DNA from: Terriglobales bacterium | GTDB taxonomy: Bacteria > Acidobacteriota > Terriglobia > Terriglobales > Acidobacteriaceae | DNA length: 64,000 nt | Direction of reading: 5' to 3' | Assembly (NCBI GenBank): GCA_025936825.1 | Contig: JAICSO010000008.1 | Span: forward strand, 1-64,000 | In this document: positions 51,213 through 59,286 of the stretch, piece after piece | Layout of the letters: each line of letters starts with the position of its first letter | Numbering within the stretch: the first letter of the stretch is position 1 | Translations under genes and position numbers: made by a program | Notes under the pieces: generated by a model | Seen by the model: only the letters and a program-made list of their open reading frames with translations | The model's database searches: none | Told to the model about the DNA's origin: nothing

Positions 51213-52715
51213 TCACCCCAACTTCTTCTTTACCAACTCATTCACGAGCTGCGGATTGGCTTGGCCTTTGGACTGCTTCATCACCTGGCCGACAAAGAAC
51301 TGTGAAACCGTGGTTTTGCCTGCGCGATACTGCTCGACCTGCTTGGGATTTTCTGCGATGACTTTGTCGAGAATCGCCTCAATGGCACCTGTGTCGCTGG
51401 ACTGCGCCGGGCGCCCTTCCTCTTCGTAGACCTGCGGGAAGTCCTTCCCTCGCTCGAAGCAGAGGTCGAAAAGATCCTTGAGCATCTTGCTGGAAATTGT
51501 TCCGCTTTCGAGCAGGTTTGCAGCTTCGGCGATGCCCTTCATCGAAATCGGCGACTGCTCGATCTCCAGACCCTTGGCTTTCAATCTGCCCAGTAATTCG
51601 CTCTGAACCAGGTTCGCAACGCGCTTTGGGTTCTTAGCACTCTTGGCTGCGGACTCAAACTGGTCCGCCATCGACTTGGTGAGCGTGAGGGTGTACGCAT
51701 CACCGGCCGTGATTCCGTAATCCGACATCATGCGTTTGCGGCGTGCTTCTGGCAGTTCCGGCAAAGTTTTGCGAATTTCTGCGCGCCACTTCTCATCCAC
51801 GACAAGGGGAAGCAGGTCTGGTTCGGGGAAGTAGCGGTAGTCGTGCGCCTGCTCCTTGGAACGCATGCCATACGTCTTGCCTTCCACCGAGTTGTAGAGC
51901 CGCGTCTCCTGCGTGATCTTGCCGCCGGATTCAATGACCTCGATCTGGCGGTCGATTTCGTATTCCAGTGCCTCGCGAATGAAACGGAATGAATTGACAT
52001 TCTTCACTTCCGTCTTAGTCCCGAATTCTTTCTGCCCGCGCGGACGCACGCTGATGTTTCCATCGCAGCGCAGCGATCCTTCTTCCATGTTGCAGTCGCT
52101 CACGCCGGTATAAAGGATGATCTCTTTCAGGCGGGTGAGGTACTCATAGGCCTCATCCGGCGAAGCGATGTCGGGCTCGCTGACAATCTCGATCAGGGGC
52201 ACTCCGCTGCGGTTCAGATCCACGCCTGTCGCATCGCTCGCGCCGGGGAAGCCGTCGTGCAGACTCTTGCCAGCGTCTTCCTCCAGATGCACGCGCGTGA
52301 TCCCGATCCTCTTTGTTTGTGGAGCGCCGGGCGCCCCCGCCCGGACACCGCCGACTTCGATCTCGATATACCCGTGCTCGGCCAACGGCTTGTCGTACTG
52401 GGAAATCTGGTATCCCTTGGGCAGGTCGGGATAGAAGTAGTTCTTGCGGGCAAAAATCGAGGTCTCGCGAATTTCGCAGTTCAGCGCCATTGCAGCAAGG
52501 GTGGCGAATTCCACCGCTTTGCGATTCAGTACAGGCAGGGCCCCGGGTAGCCCTAAACACACAGGACAAACGTTCGTATTGGGCTGGTCACCAAACCGCG
52601 TCGAGCAGGAACAAAAAATCTTGGTGGCCGTCAGCAACTGGACGTGCACTTCCAGCCCGATCACCGGTTCATATTTGGCCCGCGCCGTCGCAGGACTTTC
52701 CACAGATGTGGCCAT
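51213..52715 (-). CDS. gatB: Aspartyl/glutamyl-tRNA amidotransferase subunit B
   Basis: A 500-residue subunit of the GatCAB complex that converts Glu-tRNA-Gln and Asp-tRNA-Asn to the amides. EPVIGLEVHVQL, CSCSTRFG and NTNVCPVCLGLPG open the cradle domain with its Zn site. HLEEDAGK, VPLIEIVSEPD and MEEGSLRCDGNISVRP follow. The C-terminal helical and tail domains (VGQVMKQSKGQANPQLVNELVKKKL) are complete. Residues about 122-134 (GGVRAGAPGAPQ) are an extra stretch before TKRIGITRVHLEEDAGK, encoded by a CG-rich palindrome. The ATG at 52715 was chosen at the conserved N-terminus. gatA and gatC are not here. Confidence 0.95.
   Translation of the reverse strand: MATSVESPATARAKYEPVIGLEVHVQLLTATKIFCSCSTRFGDQPNTNVCPVCLGLPGALPVLNRKAVEFATLAAMALNCEIRETSIFARKNYFYPDLPKGYQISQYDKPLAEHGYIEIEVGGVRAGAPGAPQTKRIGITRVHLEEDAGKSLHDGFPGASDATGVDLNRSGVPLIEIVSEPDIASPDEAYEYLTRLKEIILYTGVSDCNMEEGSLRCDGNISVRPRGQKEFGTKTEVKNVNSFRFIREALEYEIDRQIEVIESGGKITQETRLYNSVEGKTYGMRSKEQAHDYRYFPEPDLLPLVVDEKWRAEIRKTLPELPEARRKRMMSDYGITAGDAYTLTLTKSMADQFESAAKSAKNPKRVANLVQSELLGRLKAKGLEIEQSPISMKGIAEAANLLESGTISSKMLKDLFDLCFERGKDFPQVYEEEGRPAQSSDTGAIEAILDKVIAENPKQVEQYRAGKTTVSQFFVGQVMKQSKGQANPQLVNELVKKKLG
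52317..52344. repeat. Palindrome inside gatB (family F-like)
   Basis: CCGGGCG-CCCC-CGCCCGG (52327-52344), preceded on the + strand by TGTGGAG, the same flank that ends the family F elements. It is read in frame within gatB. Confidence 0.8.
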
Positions 52716-52736
52716 ATTTAGAAGATTATAGGGGAA

Positions 52737-52777
52737 GTAGCTAGTTGTCAGTTCCTGGTTTTCAGTTGCTAGCAGAC
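52737..52777. repeat. 7-bp array GTTGTCA-type (family B)
   Basis: Five to six 7-bp units (GTAGCTA, GTTGTCA, GTTCCTG, GTTTTCA, GTTGCTA) upstream of gatB, 22 bp from its start codon. Confidence 0.85.
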
Positions 52778-52828
52778 CCGACAGTCGCAGATTTTCGAGC
52801 TTCAACGCGGGTACGCATGGGAAAATCC

Positions 52829-52870
52829 GAACTCAGAACTAACAACTGACAAGTAGCACCTGACAACTTC
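52829..52870. repeat. 7-bp array CAACTGA-type (family B)
   Basis: Six units (GAACTCA, GAACTAA, CAACTGA, CAAGTAG, CACCTGA, CAACTTC). It ends two bases from the stop of the next minus-strand gene and is roughly inverted relative to the 52737 array. Confidence 0.85.
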
Positions 52871-52872
52871 AG

Positions 52873-53517
52873 CTAAGGCTTTGGCGTTTCCTGCGCCTTA
52901 TCGAGCGGGACCTCGAAATACATAAGATCGTTGCCGTTGGAGTCGTGCACACGCGTGAGGTAAAAAGTGGCGCCTTTCAGAGGATCTTTCACATCGGAAA
53001 CGTCGAAGAAGAGGAATCCAGCCTGCGACCCGCGCGGCTCAACGGCCTTCGCTTTGAACTGCGCGTTTGTGATCTCGCTCCATTCCTTGGTGTTCACGCC
53101 GCCTTTCACGCGTCCCCCGGTCGGGAAGGGCAGAGGAACACGCGCGCCGGACGCGTTGGGGTGCGAGATACGGCGGTAAACATCATCTTCAGTTGCAGAA
53201 CTCAGTTTTGTGCCGTCGCCCGTGACCAGTTGCGCCTTGATGTCGGTGAGCGAAATGGGCGAATCGCTGTCATTGGAGATTACCATCAGCACGGGCAGGA
53301 GATCCAACTCGCGATAGTTCACCACGAATACCTTGGTTTTCTCCGGTGTGTTGTACGGATCGAGGCCGACGGTTACTTTTTCATTTGAATGATAATCGTG
53401 CGCCGGATAAGCCGCAGCGGCCTGGGTTTTGGGCATGGTGAATTCTTTGCCCGCAAAACACACAATAGATGCCGCAAGCACAATGGCGCTACTCGTGATT
53501 AGCCGGTGAACTCTCAT
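52873..53517 (-). CDS. Exported protein of unknown function
   Basis: A 214-residue protein with a signal peptide (MRVHRLITSSAIVLAASIVCFAG). The mature part begins KEFTMPKTQAAAAYPAHDYHSNEKVTVGLDPYN and continues with Ig-like strands (VFVVNYRELDLLPVLMVISNDSDSPISLTDIKAQLVTGDGTKL) and FLFFDVSDVKDPLKGATFYLTRVHDSNGNDLMYFEVPL. It may be a periplasmic binding or chaperone-like domain, but I do not recognise the family. ATG 53517 is chosen at the signal peptide. A 7-bp array abuts its 3' end. Confidence 0.65.
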   Translation of the reverse strand: MRVHRLITSSAIVLAASIVCFAGKEFTMPKTQAAAAYPAHDYHSNEKVTVGLDPYNTPEKTKVFVVNYRELDLLPVLMVISNDSDSPISLTDIKAQLVTGDGTKLSSATEDDVYRRISHPNASGARVPLPFPTGGRVKGGVNTKEWSEITNAQFKAKAVEPRGSQAGFLFFDVSDVKDPLKGATFYLTRVHDSNGNDLMYFEVPLDKAQETPKP

Positions 53518-53607
53518 GCTCGTCTGGATTATAGGATGCGACGTCAATTGCTTTCTGGTGCCTCGTCTTCGAGCGGTCGGAGCAAGCGCAGATTACGATT
53601 TCACGGG

Positions 53608-53676
53608 TTGCGATCTTTGCGGTTTCCAGATCCCCAAAGCCTCGAACCGCAAAGGGCGCAAAAGGTCGCAAAGAAA
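53608..53676. repeat. Long inverted repeat, 9-bp periodic (family A)
   Basis: The left arm TTGCGATCTTTGCGGTTT (53608-53625) and the right arm CGAACCGCAAAGGGCGC onward (53643-53676) pair imperfectly. CGCAAAG units recur about every 9 bp, as in the copies at 20188 and 31875. Confidence 0.8.
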
Positions 53677-53709
53677 CGAACAGCTGGGGAACCGATCAGG
53701 TGACGACTT

Positions 53710-53744
53710 GGACCTAACGCCTGGAACCCGACGCCTGATGCCTG
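53710..53744. repeat. 7-bp array ACGCCTG-type (family C)
   Basis: Five units (GGACCTA, ACGCCTG, GAACCCG, ACGCCTG, ATGCCTG), 22 bp before the waaA ATG. With the family A element it fills most of the 53518-53766 gap. Confidence 0.8.
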
Positions 53745-53766
53745 CATTTAGAATGGCTCTTCCTCA

Positions 53767-55056
53767 ATGTACTTTGCCTACAGCGCGCTGCTGGCTTTGG
53801 TGCTGGTCCTCGGTAGTCCGTATTGGCTTTACGAGATGCTGCGCCACGGCAAGTACCGCACGGGGCTTCGCGAGCGTCTGGGCGGAATCTCAGTTAGATT
53901 GACAAGGATTTCACAGCCGACGATTTGGATTCATGCGGTCTCGGTCGGCGAGGTGCTGGCGATCAGCGAACTGGTACGGCAATTACGCGCTGAATGCCGC
54001 AGTTATCGGGTACTGGTTTCGACCACCACCGACACCGGCCAGCGGTTGGCTCGCCAGAGATTCGGAGAAGAAAACGTCTTCTACTTCCCGCTGGACTTCA
54101 GGTTCGCAGTGCGCCGCTGGTTGCAGGCTCTGCGACCTGAACTCGTGGTCATCGCTGAAACTGAACTCTGGCCTCACTTTTTGCGGAATGCACGCGAAGA
54201 GAAGGCTCGCATCGCAATCGTGAATGCACGCATTTCAGACAAGTCCTTCAAAGGCTATCGGCGTTGGAAGGGCCTGATCGCGTCTGTTCTTCAGATCCCC
54301 GATCTTTTCCTTGCCCAGACTGATCAGGACGCTCAACGTCTACGAGATATCGGTGCACCCCAAGATCGCGTCATCACCACGGGAAACTTGAAGTACGATG
54401 TGCCGCTGCCGTCGCCGCCAGCAATCGTCGAAGAACTACGGCGTGCCTTGTCTGGAGCCGGTCCGGTGCTGGTCTGCGGAAGCACGGTGGAAGGTGAAGA
54501 ACCACTGCTTCTCGGCGCCTTCACGAATATTCTTGCCAATCACGCTGGAGCGGTGTTGCTGCTCGCGCCGCGCCATCCACAGCGGTTCGATGAAGTCGAA
54601 CGTCTTTTGCGTGAGGTCAAAATACCTTTTTGGCGGCGATCGAAGTGGGCAGGGGGGCCGATTCGCGGAGGAGTTCTGCTTGTCGATTCCATCGGGGAAC
54701 TCTCGGCGCTTTATGCGCTCGCTGACATCGCTTTTGTGGGCGGCAGCATCGTCCCGCGTGGAGGGCACAACATTATTGAGCCTGCGCAGCATGGAGTCGC
54801 CATTGTCGTGGGTAATCACACAGAGAATTTTCGAGATATTGTGGGCTTGTTTCAATCGCGAGACGCGGTGCGAGTCGTGGGTCCGGCGGAACTTCCGTTG
54901 ATGTTCATGCAGTTGATCGCAAACGAGGCTGAACGTCATGCGCTTGGAAAGCGGGCATTGGAAACTCTGGAGATCCAGCGTGGCGCCACACTGCGCACGA
55001 TCACGCAATTGAAGAAGCTGCTGGAGAGTAACGCGCACGAGGTCACGCAGTCGTGA
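53767..55056 (+). CDS. waaA: 3-deoxy-D-manno-octulosonic acid (Kdo) transferase
   Basis: A 429-residue GT-B glycosyltransferase anchored by one N-terminal helix (YSALLALVLVLGSPYWLYEML). It has IWIHAVSVGEVLAISELVRQL, VSTTTDTGQ, YFPLDFRFAVRRWL, VVIAETELWPHFLRNA, GNLKYD, STVEGEE and VGGSIVPRGGHNIIEPAQHG, which together identify WaaA/KdtA. It moves Kdo from CMP-Kdo onto lipid IVA on the cytoplasmic face of the inner membrane. It is the first gene of an LPS core operon. Its stop overlaps the lpxK GTG. Confidence 0.95.
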   Translation: MYFAYSALLALVLVLGSPYWLYEMLRHGKYRTGLRERLGGISVRLTRISQPTIWIHAVSVGEVLAISELVRQLRAECRSYRVLVSTTTDTGQRLARQRFGEENVFYFPLDFRFAVRRWLQALRPELVVIAETELWPHFLRNAREEKARIAIVNARISDKSFKGYRRWKGLIASVLQIPDLFLAQTDQDAQRLRDIGAPQDRVITTGNLKYDVPLPSPPAIVEELRRALSGAGPVLVCGSTVEGEEPLLLGAFTNILANHAGAVLLLAPRHPQRFDEVERLLREVKIPFWRRSKWAGGPIRGGVLLVDSIGELSALYALADIAFVGGSIVPRGGHNIIEPAQHGVAIVVGNHTENFRDIVGLFQSRDAVRVVGPAELPLMFMQLIANEAERHALGKRALETLEIQRGATLRTITQLKKLLESNAHEVTQS

Positions 55057-55997
55057 CCGTGCTTGGTCGAGTTTACGGCGCTGCCGTGGGCACGCGAAAT
55101 CACCTGTACGATCGCGGATTGCTTCCGGTTCGCAGACTAGCCGGTCCGGTCGTCAGCGTGGGAAATATCTCCGCTGGAGGAGCAGGGAAGACGCCCTTCG
55201 TAATTCTCCTCGGAGAGTTGCTGAAGCAGCGCGGAGTTAGCTTCGATGTCCTCTCTCGCGGATACGGACGTGCGACTCGTGGCGTGCGGCTCGTTAATCC
55301 GAATGGCTCAGCCGAAGAATTCGGTGACGAGCCTTTGCTGATAGGCCGCCGTCTGGACTGCCCGGTGGTGGTGGGCGAGAGCAGATATCAAGGCGGCCTC
55401 TTCGCAGAGCAGAGATTCGGTCCACAATTGCACATACTCGACGACGGCTTTCAGCACCGTGCGCTCGCTCGCGACCTCGATATCGTGCTGCTCACGCCGG
55501 AGGATTTGAAAGACAGCATGCTTCCCGCTGGACGGCTGCGCGAGCCCCTGCATTCTTTGAGCCGAGCGGATGTGATGGTCATGAGCGGCGAGTCTGAGGC
55601 TTCCACGCTGCATTTCTCCGGAAAACCGATCTGGCGAATCCGACGCGATATTGAAATCTCCGGGTCGCCTGACCTCCCGGTCGTTTTTTGCGGAATCGCG
55701 CGACCGAAGAGATTTGTAGACCAACTCCGATCGAAGGGAATCAAGCCTGTTGCGGAGAAGTTCTACCGCGACCACCACGCGTACTCAGAGAGTGACATTG
55801 ACGATCTGCTGCGCCTGAAGACCCAAAGCAACGCCGACGGGTTCATGACGACCGAGAAAGATGTCGTAAACCTCGGCCCGCACATTTCGCGACTGGGCAC
55901 CACGGCGATTGCGAAGGTTACGATGGAGATCATTGATCCACCTGAGCCCCTGGATGCCGTTTTGCAGTTCATTCCTAACCGCAAACCGCAAGCATGA
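55053..55997 (+). CDS. lpxK: Tetraacyldisaccharide 4'-kinase
   Basis: A 314-residue enzyme that phosphorylates the lipid A disaccharide at the 4' position. The P-loop-like motif is SAGGAGKTPFV (40-50). LSRGYGR, GDEPLLIGRR, ILDDGFQHRALARDLDIVLL and the C-terminal RDHHAYSESDIDDL with MTTEKDVVNL are all conserved. The start GTG at 55053 overlaps the waaA stop (GTGA). The 100-bp gap after it consists almost wholly of 7-bp repeats. Confidence 0.95.
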   Translation: MTVLGRVYGAAVGTRNHLYDRGLLPVRRLAGPVVSVGNISAGGAGKTPFVILLGELLKQRGVSFDVLSRGYGRATRGVRLVNPNGSAEEFGDEPLLIGRRLDCPVVVGESRYQGGLFAEQRFGPQLHILDDGFQHRALARDLDIVLLTPEDLKDSMLPAGRLREPLHSLSRADVMVMSGESEASTLHFSGKPIWRIRRDIEISGSPDLPVVFCGIARPKRFVDQLRSKGIKPVAEKFYRDHHAYSESDIDDLLRLKTQSNADGFMTTEKDVVNLGPHISRLGTTAIAKVTMEIIDPPEPLDAVLQFIPNRKPQA

Positions 55998-56004
55998 GAA
56001 AATC

Positions 56005-56097
56005 AGTGGTCGGCGGATAGTGATCAGTGGACAGCCAAGTTCCGATAAGCACTCGCGTGTATTGCTGGCCACTAGCCACTAACCACTAACCACTTTC
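56005..56097. repeat. 7-bp arrays AGTGATC and ACTAGCC types with stops in all six frames (family B)
   Basis: 56005-56039 has five units of AGTGGTC/AGTGATC type. 56064-56097 has GCTGGCC, ACTAGCC, ACTAACC, ACTAACC, ACTTTC. Stops at 56073, 56080 and 56087 close the three + frames; CTA at 56072, 56079 and 56086 closes the minus frames. The array ends directly at the rfaE1 ATG. Confidence 0.95.
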
Positions 56098-57132
56098 ATG
56101 TCTCGCTCTTACCAAGCCGCGGACCACCTCCGCAAGATTGTGGAGTCTTTCCCGCGGCTCACGATCACAGTTCTGGGCGACATGGTGGCGGACGAGTTCG
56201 TCATCGGGGAAATTTCGCGCGTGTCGCGCGAGGCGCCGGTGCTCATCCTTCGCCATCGCGAACGCGTGGTTGTTCCCGGTGGCGGAGCAAACGCCGCCAA
56301 CAATCTCGCGGACCTCGGGGTCAATGTTCTGCCTGTGGGAATTGTCGGCAACGACGATCCTGGCCGCCTTCTGTTGCGTGCTTTCCGCCATAAGCAGATC
56401 CCAGTTACAGGCATTTTGAAAGACAAGAATCATGCAACTACCACGAAGACGCGCATTCTTGCGGGCATGCCCCATACCTGGCGGCAACAGGTAGTGCGCA
56501 TCGATCGTGAACCGGAGGCCACACCCGATCAACATCTCTCACGAGAATTGGCGCTTGCAACTCGTGAGTATCTGCGAATTTCCGACGGCCTGCTGATTTC
56601 CGACTACGGCTACGGCGCTGCGACGCCCGGCATTCTGAATGCGGCGCGCGGCCGCACTCGCGGATCAGCGATGCCGATCGTGCTCGATTCGCGGCACCGC
56701 ATGCTGGAGTTCTCGGGAATCACGGCGGCCACTCCGAACCAACCGGAAGTCGAAGAAGCTCTGGAGATGGAAATCGGGCAAGACTGGAAGAAGCTGTGCT
56801 CTGCCGGCGAAGCAATCATCTCGCGAATGGGCCTGGGGGCGCTGGTGATCACACGTGGCCGCGATGGCATGGTGGCCTTCCCGGGCAAGCACAAACCTGT
56901 GGACATCCCGATCTCAGGTAGCGATGAAGTCACCGATGTGACCGGTGCGGGAGACACTGTAATCGCCACGTTCACAGCAGCACTTGCCGCGGGTGCGAGC
57001 GCCGAGGACGCCGCACACCTGGCTAACTACGCCGGGGGAATCGTCGTCATGAAGCGCGGCACAGCTACCGTTTCCAGGCAAGAACTGCTCGAAGCTATTG
57101 AGAAATCTCCGCCAGCCGTGCGGGCGCACTGA
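56098..57132 (+). CDS. rfaE1: D-glycero-beta-D-manno-heptose-7-phosphate kinase (RfaE domain I)
   Basis: A 344-residue PfkB/ribokinase-family kinase. FPRLTITVLGDMVADEFVIGEISRVSREAPVLILRH, VPGGGANAANNLADLG and DVTGAGDTVIATFTAALAAG (anion hole and catalytic Asp near 285) are typical of HldE domain I. It phosphorylates heptose-7-phosphate to the 1,7-bisphosphate for ADP-heptose synthesis. In many bacteria this is fused to the adenylyltransferase; here the two are separate genes 9 bp apart. The ATG stands directly against a 7-bp repeat array, so no ribosome site is visible. Confidence 0.93.
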   Translation: MSRSYQAADHLRKIVESFPRLTITVLGDMVADEFVIGEISRVSREAPVLILRHRERVVVPGGGANAANNLADLGVNVLPVGIVGNDDPGRLLLRAFRHKQIPVTGILKDKNHATTTKTRILAGMPHTWRQQVVRIDREPEATPDQHLSRELALATREYLRISDGLLISDYGYGAATPGILNAARGRTRGSAMPIVLDSRHRMLEFSGITAATPNQPEVEEALEMEIGQDWKKLCSAGEAIISRMGLGALVITRGRDGMVAFPGKHKPVDIPISGSDEVTDVTGAGDTVIATFTAALAAGASAEDAAHLANYAGGIVVMKRGTATVSRQELLEAIEKSPPAVRAH

Positions 57133-57141
57133 GTCACTCTC

Positions 57142-57621
57142 GTGAATGAAAAGATTCTCACTCGCGAACAACTGAAGCGCCGCGTCGAAAAGTGGCGCAG
57201 GTCGGGCGAGAAAATCACGCTAGCGAACGGCTGCTTCGATGTGTTGCACGTTGGTCATGTGCGCTATCTTCACGCTGCGAAGGAACTCGGCGGCAAGTTG
57301 ATCGTCGCCGTGAATTCGGATGAATCAGTCCGCGCGCTGAAGGGCGATGGCCGTCCGCACATGCCCGAAAGCGAGCGGGCAGAAATTCTCGCGGCACTCG
57401 CCGATATCGATGCGGTCGTGGTTTTTTCGGAGCCGAATGTTCGTGAATTGATTCGCGAGATCCATCCTGACGTTCAGGCCAAAGGAACCGACTACGCCGC
57501 GGAAAGCGTACCCGAGCGCGAGGTTGTCATGGAATTCGGCGGACGCGTAGAAATCGTCGGCGATCCCAAAGATCACTCCGCGACGGAAATTCTCCGGCAA
57601 ATGGAGCAGAAGCGCTCGTGA
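57142..57621 (+). CDS. rfaE2: D-glycero-beta-D-manno-heptose 1-phosphate adenylyltransferase (RfaE domain II)
   Basis: A 159-residue nucleotidyltransferase. TLANGCFDVLHVGHVRYLHAAKELG (27-51) holds the HxGH motif. VNSDESVRALKGDGRPHMPESERAEILAALADIDAVVVF and GTDYAAESVPEREVVMEFGGRVEIVG are the conserved HldE domain II features. It makes ADP-heptose. The start is GTG at 57142. Its stop overlaps the next start (GTGA). Confidence 0.94.
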   Translation: MNEKILTREQLKRRVEKWRRSGEKITLANGCFDVLHVGHVRYLHAAKELGGKLIVAVNSDESVRALKGDGRPHMPESERAEILAALADIDAVVVFSEPNVRELIREIHPDVQAKGTDYAAESVPEREVVMEFGGRVEIVGDPKDHSATEILRQMEQKRS

Positions 57622-58751
57622 GCGCAGGCGCGCCTGCCAATTCTCCAAAGAGCCTGCTGGTCGTCCGCCTCGGGGCCATGGGCGACGTGATTCACACGAT
57701 GCACGCGGTTGCGTTGCTGCGGAGTGCACTTCCCGAAACAAAGATTGGCTGGGTTATCGAAGAACGCTGGGCCGAGTTGCTGTGCGCGAAGGGGACTCCG
57801 CGATCGGGTGTTCGTTCTGCCGGACGTCCGCTCGTGGATTCTGTGCACATGGTGAACACGAAGGCGTGGCGGAAATCGCCGCTGGCTAGCGAGACGCGGA
57901 CGCAATTCTCATCCGCGCTGAAGGAACTTCGGGAACAGCGGTATGACGTTGCTGTCGATTTTCAGGGCGCGATCAAGTCGGCATTGCTGGCGAGACTTTG
58001 CGGTGCGGGAGCCGTTCTTGGGATGGAGCAGCCTCGAGAGGCTCCGGCACGCTTGTTCTATTCCCAACGCGTGCCAACAAAAGGATCGCACGTGATTGAG
58101 CATTATTGCTCGTTAGCGGAACCGGCTTGGACACGCCTGAACCGTCGAGCTTCGCTCGATCGGACAGCCGAGGACGGCTGTCCCTACGCGAGCCCAGGTG
58201 AGTTACGCGATTATCTTCCACGCGATACGGCTGCCGTCGAGGCAATTTCCAGCAGGCTGAATCACGCCAGCTCCCCAATTATTCTGATCAATCCCGGCGC
58301 GGGTTGGGCCGCGAAAGAATGGCCGGCGGAGCGGTACGGCCAAGTCTCCCGCGAGTTGGCCAAACAGGGCGCACACGTGTTTTTGAACTACGGCCCCGGC
58401 GAAGAACAACTCGCAAAGGCCGTTCAGGGTGCATCCGACGGCGCCGCGCAGCCGCTCACCTGCTCAATCGGCGAACTCATTGCCCTCACCCGCCGGGCCA
58501 GTCTCTTCATCGGCGGTGACACCGGCCCGCTACACCTCGCGGCCGCGCTGGGTGTTCCGGTAGTCGCGATCTTCGGGCCTACCGATCCTGCGCGCAACGG
58601 CCCATACAGCGAGAAAAGCGTTGTCCTTCGCAATCCTGCCAGTCGAACATCACTTTCACACGCGCGCACACCTGACCCCGGACTTCTTCAAATCGCGCCT
58701 GACGAAGTTTTGGCGGCTGCCCGCAAGTTGCTGGAGAGCAACCATGCCTAG
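57618..58751 (+). CDS. Lipopolysaccharide heptosyltransferase with an in-frame repeat insert
   Basis: A 377-residue GT9 glycosyltransferase. VVRLGAMGDVIHTMHAVALLRSALPETKIGWVIEERWAELL opens the N-terminal domain. DVAVDFQGAIKSALLARLCG, NPGAGWAAKEWPAERYGQV and FIGGDTGPLHLAAALGVPVVAIFGPTDPARNGPY identify a WaaC/RfaF-type heptosyltransferase acting on the LPS inner core. Residues about 177-194 (RASLDRTAEDGCPYASPG) are encoded by a double hairpin (58146-58184) that also occurs between genes, and they look inserted. The start GTG overlaps the rfaE2 stop; the stop overlaps the next start by eight bases. Confidence 0.93.
   Translation: MSAGAPANSPKSLLVVRLGAMGDVIHTMHAVALLRSALPETKIGWVIEERWAELLCAKGTPRSGVRSAGRPLVDSVHMVNTKAWRKSPLASETRTQFSSALKELREQRYDVAVDFQGAIKSALLARLCGAGAVLGMEQPREAPARLFYSQRVPTKGSHVIEHYCSLAEPAWTRLNRRASLDRTAEDGCPYASPGELRDYLPRDTAAVEAISSRLNHASSPIILINPGAGWAAKEWPAERYGQVSRELAKQGAHVFLNYGPGEEQLAKAVQGASDGAAQPLTCSIGELIALTRRASLFIGGDTGPLHLAAALGVPVVAIFGPTDPARNGPYSEKSVVLRNPASRTSLSHARTPDPGLLQIAPDEVLAAARKLLESNHA
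58146..58184. repeat. Double hairpin inside the heptosyltransferase gene (family F)
   Basis: TCGAGC-TTC-GCTCGA (58146-58160), then TC, then GGACAGCCG-AGGA-CGGCTGTCC (58163-58184). Layout and second-hairpin arms match the copy at 51177. It is read in frame. Confidence 0.93.
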
Positions 58752-59286
58752 CTGGCAGAAGATCGCGCGCCGGATTCGCGTGCCCCTGGGGTTCGTCTTC
58801 GCAGCTCTATTCATCTGGCTGGCGCATCCGACTTGGAGATCCATCATCCTGGGCAGCGGGATTGCCGTCATTGGCCTGTTCGTCCGTGCTCTCGCCTCGG
58901 GACATGTTCGCAAGAACGAACAACTCACCATGACCGGGCCCTATGCCTACACACGTAATCCTCTCTACTTAGGCTCGCTCATTCTCGCGTTCGGCTTCAC
59001 TCTGGCTTCCCGCAGCTGGATCATCGCGGCGATCGCCGCCGCCATGCTGGTCATTATCTACATTCCGGTGATTCATTCGGAAGAGGAGTTCCTGCGCGCA
59101 CACTTCGCTGAGTTTGATGATTACTGCCGTAACGTGCCTAGGTTATTCCCTCGTCTTAAGCTCGCTCAGGGCAGCGCAGGGTCATTCTCCGCGCATCTGT
59201 ATTGGAAGCACCGCGAGTACAACGCCGCCGTGGGAGCGGCCGCAATCATTGCGGTGCTCGTCATCAAAGTTTTGTGGTTTCCATAA
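58744..59286 (+). CDS. ICMT/PEMT-like membrane methyltransferase
   Basis: A 180-residue membrane protein with about four helices. The conserved segment ENEQLTMTGPYAYTRNPLYLGSLILAFGFTLASRSW (N-terminal part inferred as KNEQ) and IPVIHSEEEFLRAHFAEFDDYCRNVPRLFPRL match the isoprenylcysteine/phospholipid methyltransferase group. ATG 58744 overlaps the heptosyltransferase stop, so it is coupled to the LPS operon; a longer frame upstream is out-of-frame heptosyltransferase sequence. Its substrate is unknown, possibly a lipid. It resembles the gene at 24666. Confidence 0.83.
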   Translation: MPSWQKIARRIRVPLGFVFAALFIWLAHPTWRSIILGSGIAVIGLFVRALASGHVRKNEQLTMTGPYAYTRNPLYLGSLILAFGFTLASRSWIIAAIAAAMLVIIYIPVIHSEEEFLRAHFAEFDDYCRNVPRLFPRLKLAQGSAGSFSAHLYWKHREYNAAVGAAAIIAVLVIKVLWFP

